DNA of 64,000 nt, taken from assembly GCA_028753945.1 (NCBI GenBank), contig JAPNXP010000018.1:434001-498000 (forward strand), written 5' to 3'. Positions 55,283-64,000 of this stretch are shown one piece after another. This stretch comes from Hexactinellida sp. DTS-2022 (taxonomy: Eukaryota; Porifera; Hexactinellida). Numbering within the stretch: position 1 is the stretch's first letter; each line of letters starts with the position of its first letter. The notes beneath the pieces are model-generated. The model had not been told where the DNA came from, made no database searches, and worked only from the letters and a program-made list of their open reading frames with translations. Both the position numbers and the translations under genes were made by a program.

Positions 55283-55461
55283 TCACTTTTGTTTGTCATT
55301 TAATCTCAAAGCAAGCAACGACTGATAAATATTATGAAACTCGTCTTTCAAGAAATCATGATATAACCGCCGTTTCAGCTGCATTACAATAGCCATCATA
55401 GGTAACCATGGATAGAAGGAGATACCCGTATAACAAAACCTCGCTGATACAATAGGAATAT
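55283..55461 (-). CDS. Orphan 3' exon of an unidentified gene
   Basis: On the minus strand a strong acceptor (TTTTTTAACTGTTTTAG) is followed by two bases and 59 open codons ending in TGA at 55283-55285. The peptide has SARFCYTGISFYPWLPMM, then MQLKRRLYHDFLKDEF and ends ALRLNDKQK. The aromatic/hydrophobic first half followed by a basic amphipathic tail looks like real protein, perhaps a membrane protein end. I do not recognise the family, and no matching upstream exon was found between 55461 and 57600. It converges on KIF16B, 307 bp between stop codons. Confidence 0.35.
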
Positions 55462-55729
55462 CTAAAACAGTTAAAAAACATTATTTATATCCTTCTGTAT
55501 TTACACCATTCAGCGCACGAATGGAAATGTTCCTGTCACGTTGCTATCTTTATATCGGGAGCTTTAATAGGGAGTAGCAGAAAGATTTCAGGCTAGGGCC
55601 ATTTTTCTATGGAATATTGGTCCCATGCACCAATTTTCCAATGACACCTTTAGTGACGTAAAAAGGCGAAAATAATTGACTGAATCGAATTTATTTTTCA
55701 TATTTGAAACCTAGCATCTTTGAACATGA

Positions 55730-55912
55730 AATATAGCTGTTGTTATATTGCTAAAATCGACCATAAAATCGACCCCCTTAAGCTTGATGTTATAAAGACA
55801 GTGGGTCTCTTTGGTATAGAGAGAAGTTATTTGTTATTCGCTTATAAGAAATATAATGGTATGACGAAGGAATTTACAGGTCCCAAGCACTTCGTTATAA
55901 CGAGGGTCACTG
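55730..55912. mobile_element. Family E right part
   Basis: Ends with ACAGGTCCCAAGCACTTCG and TTATAACGAGGGTCACTG at 55912; the left part is degraded. Confidence 0.5.
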
Positions 55913-56323
55913 TAATTACGTAAATACTTTTAAATATTCCAAATCTACTCAACTGACACTCAAATATAAACCTACAGATAAATAAATAAATAAATTAACT
56001 GTGCAACTGTGACATTAGGACAATTAGTTATAATAAGAGAGTGCTTTGTACCAGGTTTATTTGTGGAACAAGTATAACATTACATGGCATGTGGTTCTAC
56101 GGTTCAGAGAATATGCATAAGTACACTTTCCTATAATTAGTCACAGACTGTATCTAGCTACAATTCTACTCAAATTATACTATTTTCTCGATAACAATAT
56201 TTCACAAAAGACAATTGTGTACTTTATTAATTCAAACGAATTCCTACAGTTTCTATTCTTCGATTTATCAGGTTAGTAAATATGATAAAAACAAATTAAT
56301 AAACAATGTGATTAATCATTTTA

Positions 56324-56645
56324 ATGAAATTAATAATTATTATCCTAATATTTTTTGCTAGGATACAAACACATTATACTGAGGAATTCTATTCAAACGA
56401 ATCGATTCTATTCAACAATCTTCTCACACTGAATTACAGAGGTCGTTATTATTTATATAAATACAGACTTTTCCTCAATTATGCACACTTGTATTTTATT
56501 ATTTAATGTTTCACACTTCATTATTGCTATCTTCTTTGTTATTTTCTAAGTGCCTTTGTATTTACTATTTACCTGTTTATAGATTACGCACAATACCGAA
56601 TACCAAAAAAGATCACAAATCAACACTCAGACACAAAGTGAGTTT
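56324..56645 (+). other. Possible short secreted-protein exons
   Basis: ATG 56324 opens with MKLIIIILIFFARIQT, a signal-peptide-like start, followed by about 35 further residues. A donor after 'NYR' near 56441 would join in phase to 56583-56640 (DYAQYRIPKKIT...). The latter block is similar to 57477-57530. No family match and no good downstream exon; shown only as a candidate. Confidence 0.2.
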
Positions 56646-56659
56646 CATTTCATTTGTTA

Positions 56660-57440
56660 TTTACTTTAGCAAGGTATTATAGTAGTATATTCCATAGTAT
56701 ATATTGGCACGTTTGAGGGTATATTTCCAACTCTAATTTCTAAATTATAAGTAATCGGTTATAAGTTTGTTTATGAATATTAACCTTGTTACTCTTATGG
56801 TAGATAGGATCTCAGTTTACCAGCTGTCAGTCAGTGTGGCTGATTAATCAGCAAACCCTGAAATTATTTCTTCTTGTGACCAAACTTTTATTATTCAATA
56901 CCTACTATGTTATTTGAAACTAACACAGCCATATTCAGTTTCCACAATGTTATGGATATCGTGACACTGACCTCATAAACTAATTTGGAAGTAGCACATT
57001 GAGTTCATTATCATAATGAGGATATCAACCATAAAGTTCAGGTTAATTACTTTAACATTAGTCTAGCAGGATACTTACACTGTATCGATATTATCACACA
57101 TTTGCATATGGTGTGTGCTGGGAATGCAATTAATTTATATTAAATTCTCTAACAGTCTAACTAATATATTTGAAATAGTATAATTGTGAGCCACTTTCCC
57201 GAATCTTTATGCTAGAAGTGATCTAGGACGCAACTATCACTTGTATTACTAGATTTATTGGAGACCATCTTTATATAAATTATTGCCTAAAGGCTCTAAG
57301 CAATAGAAACAATACTGTAGACTGAGCTCTATTCTATCTTACAATTTGTATCTTAGAGGTGTAACCATCATACAAATTGAATACTACTACCCTGTTAGAT
57401 ATTACACCTTGATAATATTGGAACTGACAGCTTATATAAT
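56660..57440. other. Unannotated intergenic DNA
   Basis: AT-rich sequence between the candidate exons and the second foldback. No gene or known repeat family seen. Confidence 0.4.
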
Positions 57441-57604
57441 TGTTTGTTTATTTATATTTACCTGTTTATAGTTTGTAACGCAATACAAACACAGATAAAC
57501 TACTGACACTCAGACACCAAGCGAGTTATTTTGTGTTAATTATGTGTGTCTAATTACTCTATTCGTTATATTCATTTCGTTGTAAACGAAATTTTAGTAA
57601 TGTA

Positions 57605-58868
57605 GTTAAGCCCACCATACACGATGCAACAAGGTAACATACACGGTGCAACATTTATTTTCGTGCAACATTGTTGCATGGAAATTACTTTATTACACAT
57701 AGTAAAATATTATTTAAATCAGTAATATACGTGTAATCCCAATGGGTTTGTTATTTTCCAATTCAATATTGTGGATGAAAAACACGTTGTCGTTTCCGCA
57801 TTCCAAATTATTATACTTCGCCGGAGGAAATTGCATTTGATCCGTCAACGCAAATTGAGAATCTCGTGGGTTAAGGATTGGATCAAAATCGAGAGACGCA
57901 AAGTCATTTCATCTATTGATAAAATAATTTTTTTAGTTGACACATCCAGTTAAAGAAAAATTTCGTAAGGATGGATCGTCTGTCCAGTAATAAGGTATAG
58001 CAATTTTGGTATTCTTAGTTAGAACAGGATATTTATATACTATACATCCAAACCTCCCTTATCCGGATACTGTCGTCAGGAGGCTGCCCATACCATAAGT
58101 TGCATACAACATTGCATGCAACTTATTTGCACCGTGTATATTGATTGTTGCACGAAAATATGGAAATTTAGTACATGTTTTTCAGATTATTTTTGTTTGC
58201 ATTATTTCACCTTCTCAAAACATTTGAAGAATTCACATGTTCATGACTTTCTAGTACACCTATTTAATTTACTGCTAATTTAGAAAATATGGATTAGACA
58301 CTTTGGGATTGCACATGTACTAGGCTACTAGCCATTGTATTTCTGAAAATTCTAGTTATGGCAGCCTCCGGACGACAGTGCTCGGATAAGGGAGGTTTGG
58401 ATGTATAGTACATATATGTATAAATATCCAGTACGTGTACTAACTAAGAATACCAAAATGACTATACCTTATTAAAATACTGGACAGACGATCCATCCTT
58501 ACGAAATTTGTATAACTAGATGTGTCAACTGATAAATTTATTTAATCAATAGATGAAATGCACTTTGCGTCTCTCGATTTTGGTCCAATACTTAACCCAT
58601 GAGATTCTCAATTTGCGTTGACGGGTCAAATGCTATTGCCTCCGGCGAAGTATAATACTTTGGAATGCGAAAACGACAACGTGTGTTTTATCCACAATAT
58701 TGAATTGGAAAATAACAAACCCATTGGGAATATAAGTATAGTACTCTTTAAATAGTATTTTACTATGTGTAATAAAGAAATTTCCATGCAACAATGTTGC
58801 ACGAAAATTGTGTTGCATACAACATATTGCTTGCAACATTGTTGCACCGTTGTATGTGAAATGAGCCT
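57605..58868. mobile_element. 1.26-kb foldback element upstream of the NLR gene
   Basis: Left and right halves are near-complete inverse complements with arms of about 500 bp. Outer words are CACGGTGCAACATT and ATTGTTGCACCGTTG; inner ones are CAAACCTCCCTTATCCGGA and GCTCGGATAAGGGAGG. Short matching frames in both arms (with AFQ..ILRRR) are mirror products and not genes. The ends resemble GTGCAACA-type short elements of other animals, superfamily not assigned. It ends about 115 bp before the NLR start codon. Confidence 0.7.
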
Positions 58869-58984
58869 GAAACTCGACATACGGTATACACATTTATGCT
58901 AATTTCGTAATGGTGCGACACTCGCCTAGCATAATAACGAGAGATCGTGTTTACTGTTCGTATCGCTAGGAGTACGCTTGTTCG

Positions 58985-61900
58985 ATGGCTTTAAATGAAT
59001 TATCCGCGTTGAAGGAACTATCCGCGAAACTAACCACTTCAGACATTGTACAACTGAAACTGCTGATCGAAATACCCGAAGGATTATGCGAGAACATTTC
59101 GGACGGAATACATTTCCTGTTCGCAATAAAACGTTGGAAAGAACACGATCCGTTCCTATTCCACCAGGCACTGGAAGACACCAGACCGGACCTAGTAGCG
59201 CAAGCATGCAGCATTAAGTGGCTGTGTGTCTCCTCGCCCTGTGAGTACGAAAATGAAGAAAGGGAACTTTCTGTTAAGACACTAGTGGAGCTGCTGAAGT
59301 CGGAAATAACGCAAAGCGAATGGCTAATGATATACATGAGTGTAAGCGAAGAGATTGAGGATAAGGCTGGGTTTGAGATTACACTGAGCAAGCTGTTGGA
59401 GGAAGGACTAATTGGGAGAGACCTGAATAACCTGAGAGACATTCTGGAGAGAATCGAGCGAAATGACGTCATTAAGAAACTGGAACCATACGAAAAGATA
59501 CTGTGTGAAATGGAAGAGGGAGAGTTTGAGGGTAAATTGAAAAAAGAAATTAATAAGCAGGCCAAAGAATTGATACAGTGGGAAACAAAACTGAAAGACT
59601 TCTTACAAATCCAATATGCAACCGTACAACAAATGCTGGGAGATGACGAAACAGTTAATCTAGCAGAAGTATACATTGAGCTCACAATCCTGAAAGAAAA
59701 GCCGCGAGAAATTAACATGGAAGACGAGACCACGTATAATGAGATTGCATATCTCCGAAAAATAGCAAACAAAGAAGTTGATATAACACCAGTCGACTTC
59801 ACAAATGAATTGACAAAGTATGAAACGAAAAAACCTGAGATTTGGTGCCTGATAGGTAACCCAGGGTGCGGAAAAACATTCCTAGCGAAGCGAACAGCCC
59901 TGAGGTTTAGCTGCAATGAGTTGACTGGCATTCAGTACACAATCTCCGTTCCATGTCGCAACTCAGATTGGCACGCTATGGAGTCCACACGGTATGAAAA
60001 TGAGTTAGAAATCGAAACAGAATTTATATGCAAGTGGCTCAATTTGGGACTACCAAAGGGACCCATTTGGGCCAAAGATCTTGCAAAACACCTCGTTGAA
60101 TCAGATGGACAAGGACTCCTGTTGATAATAGACGGACTCGATGAGTTCACAAGAAAGGTACCGTTCGAGAAATCATTACTGGGTCTGTTGCTCACACGCC
60201 AATCTCTGACAAAATCAACAATAATACTAACGAGCAGACCCGGGGCCTGGACTGACGTATCCACCAACCACGAACTCAAGATAGACAGACACTACCAAGT
60301 GCTCGGATTCTCCCCGGAGAACAGAGACCTATACTTTAAGAAACAAATTACAAACGTAGCCAAACTGAAGGCCTGTTGGGAATTAATGGAGCGACACGAC
60401 GAGATGAAACAGCTGTCTCTGATCCCGGTCAACGCGTCACTATTCGCGGCTCTGCTGAAAGGAGAAGACTCTGCCTCCATCACCACGCTAACCAGGCTGT
60501 ATAGCGAGCTGACCCTCTACCTGGTCCGAAGAGAAGTGTCGAGAATGGGACTACACGAGTTCTCCCGAGTCGCAGCACTGTCAGACCTCCATCCAGACAT
60601 ACAGGTCTGTTTGAAGCGAATTGGGTTCATAGCGTTCCTCGGCGTAGCCAACAGAGACCTCGTGTCTGAGGAGAATGTCCCTCTGGTTATGGGACAGGAG
60701 GAATACCCCAGCCATTGCCTCGGTCTGGCACACGAACACTACAGAAAGGAGGCAGTAGGCCTCGTCAAGAAAGTGTGGACCTTTGCGCACCTGACGATGC
60801 AGGAATTCACAGCTGCCCACTGGTTAAGCAACCATTCCTGGACCAAGCAGTGTCTCAGCATCCGCTACATCTCCCACTCCACTGCCCACTTCTCCCTCTT
60901 CCGGATGCTAGTCAGGTTCCTGTGTGGCCTCCTGTCCGACAGAGCTGCTGCTGTTCTCTCCGTCATGTACAGGTACCTAACCCCGCAACCAATGCGGATG
61001 ATTGGTATGCCGTTGACATTACAATTTGAAAGACGTAATATTTACTTAAGTGGGCCTTGGAAATCATTTACTGAATTATATCTCCAATTAACACCAATTT
61101 TATATGAAACTAACTCCGATCGCATTACTACTTGGTTTGCTCATTTTCGTCAATTCTTGCCTGATCCAATCTACCTTTACATTCATCAAACAGTATCTCC
61201 TAACGAGTGGATCTGTTTCTTGCAGTCTCTCCAACTTCTGTCGCAAATCCAACTCATTCATATCCATACTGGATTCATAAATCCGAAACGATTTAGTGAT
61301 TTGATTGAAAAAGTTAAAGTTCGCTCTGTTCATTATTTAGCATTGGAGTTCTCGGGCACTTATGATACCAAACTCCCTTCTACAGAAATCCTTGCGTATA
61401 CCGATACAATTAGGAATATTCAGCTATTGAATGATACCAGACTCTGTCTAGACCTAAAGGAATGTGACTTAACTACAGCTGTTAACATATTTTCTCCAAA
61501 CACCAATCGTATTCTATCTAGCTTGATACTGCATGATAACACATTCTCAAATCAATTCAAGCAACAAATAGCCAATCAACTAACAGCTCTTGAGTATATA
61601 AGTTTAGAAGCTAAGGACTCTGATATTATATTCCCCGCCCTGTGTCAAGCGACGCAACTAAAGGTTCTACACCTCCGTAGAATGCGATATGACCCCACTC
61701 AGTTGCTATCTGCGTTACATAACTTCTCTAACTTACAAGAAATAGAACTGAGAGATTACTCTCTGCTACCTGCACTCACTAATCTGTCAAACATAACTTA
61801 TCTGAGGATAGGTAGTTGGAAAATAGAAGTCTCAGAAGAATGCGCTAGTCTGCCACAGCTGATATTTGAGAACAGAAACACATTCAAATATTTGTGTTTA

Positions 61901-62323
61901 GACAGTTTAAGGAGTATATTAACTGATATGGGTATTTTTCTGAATTGCTTAGCATTATGTACTAACTTAGTTGAGTTACAGCTTTGCAGCACTAATCTAA
62001 CTACTGAAGATATCACTCTATGGAGTAACACAGTCAGTAATATGAAAGTATTAGTTATATTGGATCTACAGCGTGTCAGACTCTATGACACAGGATTCGA
62101 ATCTCTGTGTGCAGGTCTGGCATATCATCCTACTTTTAGGAGGTTATGGGTATTACATGCTGATCTCACTTCTCTATCCTGTGACACTCTAATACTCCTA
62201 ATCCCAACAATAACACAGCTGGAGACACTGGTAGTATCTGACCTCAACAAACCAGATGAAGAAGCATACAAGCTATTACAGCAAACAGCTGATGAGTATT
62301 ATATTAAGCTTTCTTTGAGGTAG
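58985..62323 (+). CDS. NLR-type receptor: tandem death-effector domains, NACHT, LRR
   Basis: Intronless 1112-residue protein with the architecture of an innate immune sensor. Residues 1-80 and about 95-172 look like two death-effector domains: the first has TRPDLV (RxDL motif), the second LLEEGLIGRDLNNLRDIL and ERNDVIKKL (RxDV). A coiled stretch (about 175-240) leads to the NACHT ATPase: LIGNPGCGKTFLAKR Walker A (291-298), LLLIIDGLDEF Walker B (378-388), ILTSRPG sensor (414-420). The FAHLTMQEFTAAHWL element typical of the NLR second helical domain follows near residue 600. The C-terminal third (about 740-1112) contains irregular leucine-rich repeats (LKVLHLRRM, LQEIELRDY, LVELQLCSTNLT, LVILDLQRVRL). 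By family knowledge, ligand sensing by LRRs would drive oligomerisation and DED-based signalling to caspases; that is inference. No signal peptide, so cytosolic. Confidence 0.9.
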   Translation: MALNELSALKELSAKLTTSDIVQLKLLIEIPEGLCENISDGIHFLFAIKRWKEHDPFLFHQALEDTRPDLVAQACSIKWLCVSSPCEYENEERELSVKTLVELLKSEITQSEWLMIYMSVSEEIEDKAGFEITLSKLLEEGLIGRDLNNLRDILERIERNDVIKKLEPYEKILCEMEEGEFEGKLKKEINKQAKELIQWETKLKDFLQIQYATVQQMLGDDETVNLAEVYIELTILKEKPREINMEDETTYNEIAYLRKIANKEVDITPVDFTNELTKYETKKPEIWCLIGNPGCGKTFLAKRTALRFSCNELTGIQYTISVPCRNSDWHAMESTRYENELEIETEFICKWLNLGLPKGPIWAKDLAKHLVESDGQGLLLIIDGLDEFTRKVPFEKSLLGLLLTRQSLTKSTIILTSRPGAWTDVSTNHELKIDRHYQVLGFSPENRDLYFKKQITNVAKLKACWELMERHDEMKQLSLIPVNASLFAALLKGEDSASITTLTRLYSELTLYLVRREVSRMGLHEFSRVAALSDLHPDIQVCLKRIGFIAFLGVANRDLVSEENVPLVMGQEEYPSHCLGLAHEHYRKEAVGLVKKVWTFAHLTMQEFTAAHWLSNHSWTKQCLSIRYISHSTAHFSLFRMLVRFLCGLLSDRAAAVLSVMYRYLTPQPMRMIGMPLTLQFERRNIYLSGPWKSFTELYLQLTPILYETNSDRITTWFAHFRQFLPDPIYLYIHQTVSPNEWICFLQSLQLLSQIQLIHIHTGFINPKRFSDLIEKVKVRSVHYLALEFSGTYDTKLPSTEILAYTDTIRNIQLLNDTRLCLDLKECDLTTAVNIFSPNTNRILSSLILHDNTFSNQFKQQIANQLTALEYISLEAKDSDIIFPALCQATQLKVLHLRRMRYDPTQLLSALHNFSNLQEIELRDYSLLPALTNLSNITYLRIGSWKIEVSEECASLPQLIFENRNTFKYLCLDSLRSILTDMGIFLNCLALCTNLVELQLCSTNLTTEDITLWSNTVSNMKVLVILDLQRVRLYDTGFESLCAGLAYHPTFRRLWVLHADLTSLSCDTLILLIPTITQLETLVVSDLNKPDEEAYKLLQQTADEYYIKLSLR

Positions 62324-63040
62324 AATCTCATCTCTGCTACTAAGGTACTACATTATATTATTCTTAACTTTATACGTACAATATAAGACGCATAAAGTCT
62401 CTATAATATATACGTATGCTATAAATAGCTTTAACACATTATCTATAGAGCTGGAGAGTTGTTGTTGACATTTGACACCTAATGTTGCATTATTGCCACT
62501 AAATATACATATAATCTCCACAGTCTCTCTATACAATTAACTTCCACACCAGTTCCTATATAGCCATTACCCCTTGAGTAGGCACTGCTCTGTTGATACC
62601 TCTCTGTCTCCTCTAGACTCCTCTCTCAGCTGACTCCTCTCCTGTCTCCTCTCACTCCTCACAGCCTGTCTGTGATAGCAACTGACTGTGTTCCTATTTG
62701 TTTGTATTTATCATTAAACTCTGTGTATCAATCTTAACACTATCAGAGGTGTCTCGTAAAGTGTCACGAGAGGTGTTAACCACCTGACACCTGTTAGAGA
62801 CACCTCTATTCTATGGAGAGTGGGGGACCTTAGGAACCATCTTTCAAATGTGAATAATATTAAATTGAGATTTGGTTATTGGATCCATGATAATGTAACT
62901 AATTTATGAATTGTCTAATTTGTTCTACACTACTAATTGACGAGTCTTGTTATTAGAGCCATTGTTATTAGGCGAACACCACGATATATAAAATAATGTA
63001 TTCAATGCCACTAATGACTGATATGCCCATATATGGCAAG
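62324..63040. other. 3' flank of the NLR gene
   Basis: A CTCCT-rich low-complexity stretch (about 62600-62670), a short hairpin around AGAGGTGTC and GACACCTCT (62742-62810) and a family K fragment (62940-62982). No gene seen. Confidence 0.5.
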
Positions 63041-63047
63041 AGAATCC

Positions 63048-63215
63048 TTATATAGAGCTGAGCTTTGTAGAGTTCAGATTTTTTCCCATACTAAAAGCCC
63101 AGGCTTACTTTCTAAAGGTCAATTTAAAACTCTGGAAAAAAACTGACCTTTCTCAGTGCCTGAATACACATAGTGAAAAACTGAACTCTACTAGAGCTGA
63201 GCTCTATATAAGTAA
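63048..63215. mobile_element. Family-J-related hairpin element
   Basis: Arms TATAGAGCTGAGCTTTGTAGAGTTCAG and ACTGAACTCTACTAGAGCTGAGC (given here as word order, each within the stated span) pair with each other around a CAAAG/GACC centre organised as in family J. Confidence 0.5.
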
Positions 63216-63314
63216 TTTCATATGGTAAATGCCATAAAAACAACTCCGTAGTTATATTGGCATGACGACTCACTGACGAGGTCTAAATTAATAATACCTT
63301 GCATCTGTTTACGT

Positions 63315-63792
63315 CAGGGTTCCGCAAACATTAATTTATATCAGGCCACATATTCTTAACAAAATTTTCCTCAGGCCGCAAACAATATCGAGAAATCTTT
63401 TGAAATTTCTAACAAAACTATTATGTTGTTGTAATACTAGAACTAGACTAATTTCTAAGCAAAAAGTGCATAAAGGACTCTAGTCAAAACTGTTTAGTAG
63501 TACATTAATCAGTGTGTATGTTGTAGGCGAGATTGAGTTTCAGGCGAGATTGAGTCTCATTTTCGCCTGGTACTCAATCTCACCTAGGCGAGAATGAGTT
63601 TCAGGTGAAAATGAGACTCAATCTCGCCTGGTACTCAATCTCGCCTGCGACATGTATATGTTTACAGGCCAGATTAAAATTAGAAATGTCTCTCAGGCCA
63701 CAAATGATACAAATTTACATTGGGCTATCAGGCCACACATAAGGTTGTTTCAGGCCGCATGCGGCCTGAAAAACCTAGTTTGCGGAACCCTG
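63315..63792. mobile_element. hAT-like MITE containing a GAGTCTC element
   Basis: Ends CAGGGTTCCGCAAAC and GTTTGCGGAACCCTG are exact inverse complements. The 8-bp flanks GTTTACGT and ATTTACGT match at seven of eight positions, as expected for hAT. Inner CAGGCC words repeat. A short element (63512-63655) with TGTTGTAGGCGAGATTGAG ends, related to the arms of the 4.8-kb foldback, is nested. Confidence 0.8.
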
Positions 63793-63894
63793 ATTTACGT
63801 AAACACACTGGATTTGATTTATGCTGCTTAGTTTCTAAACATAAATTAATAATGATTTCCTACACTGGATGGCACAATATAATATGCTCTAGTG

Positions 63895-63935
63895 CAGTGG
63901 TTCCCAACCTTTTCCTCCCAGGTTGGGAACCACTG
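63895..63935. mobile_element. 41-bp hAT-type element with perfect 8-bp duplication
   Basis: CAGTGGTTCCCAACCT and AGGTTGGGAACCACTG are exact inverted ends with only a few bases between them, flanked on both sides by CTCTAGTG (63887-63894 and 63936-63943). Confidence 0.85.
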
Positions 63936-64000
63936 CTCTAGTGATACATCAAATGATTAGGTGGCACTGTGATTGACAATGTGTCTCGATGGTATATATA

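Noticed and set aside
57771-58893. Small frames with AFQ..ILRRR in both foldback arms
   Set aside because: Present as inverted copies because the arms are repeats; no transposase motif.
58966-60820. Minus-strand open frames of up to 321 codons opposite the NLR gene
   Set aside because: They mirror the NLR coding frame, are Ser/Phe-rich, and the plus frame has NACHT motifs.

Overview
The window looks like a compact, AT-rich genome of an early-branching animal. The genes are metazoan: an ADAM10-type protease, an Artemis nuclease, a PX-domain kinesin-3 and a death-fold NACHT-LRR receptor. Introns are short with canonical GT-AG ends, and several genes have no intron. NLR receptors of this type and a MITE-packed genome fit a demosponge best, but the species assignment is inference. 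No bacterial, viral or CRISPR-like signal was seen.

Layout. 1-1.8 kb: last two exons of an ADAM10 homologue (+). 2.7-3.6 kb: intronless F-actin capping protein alpha (+). 4.5-7.6 kb: an 11-exon Rab32/38-family GTPase (+) with a 5-nt microexon in its P-loop. 8.8-15.9 kb: complete 7-exon VPS35 (+). 16.6-17.8 kb: intronless Artemis (DCLRE1C)-like nuclease (-). 18-26 kb: gene-poor block with a 4.8-kb foldback element and nested smaller elements. 26.3-26.7 kb: small intronless bZIP gene (+). 28.6-30.9 kb: intronless ankyrin-repeat protein with a FEM1-like C-terminus (-). 32.1-55.0 kb: a 22-exon KIF16B-like kinesin-3 (+). Its 10.9-kb first intron holds the complete 10-exon RNA polymerase II RPB2 gene on the other strand, and its fourth intron holds an intronless nicotinamide riboside kinase, also antisense. 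55.3-55.5 kb: one orphan terminal exon (-). 57.6-58.9 kb: a second foldback. 59.0-62.3 kb: an intronless DED-DED-NACHT-LRR receptor (+). 62.3-64 kb: hAT-type MITEs.

Endosomal traffic is over-represented among the genes: VPS35 (retromer), Rab32-like (lysosome-related organelles), KIF16B-like (PI3P-bound early endosome transport), and ADAM10, a membrane cargo. Nothing shows this is more than chance linkage.

The non-coding space is dominated by roughly ninety full or partial short inverted-repeat elements, counted by eye. At least ten families share a pogo/Tigger-like design: CAGT...ACTG ends, TA flanks and an internal GGTCCC/GGGACC box. Others have hAT-like ends with 8-bp or 5-bp target duplications. 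Exon borders were read by hand from splice signals, frame continuity and remembered family alignments. Reading-frame phase closes across every junction of Rab32, VPS35, RPB2 and KIF16B.
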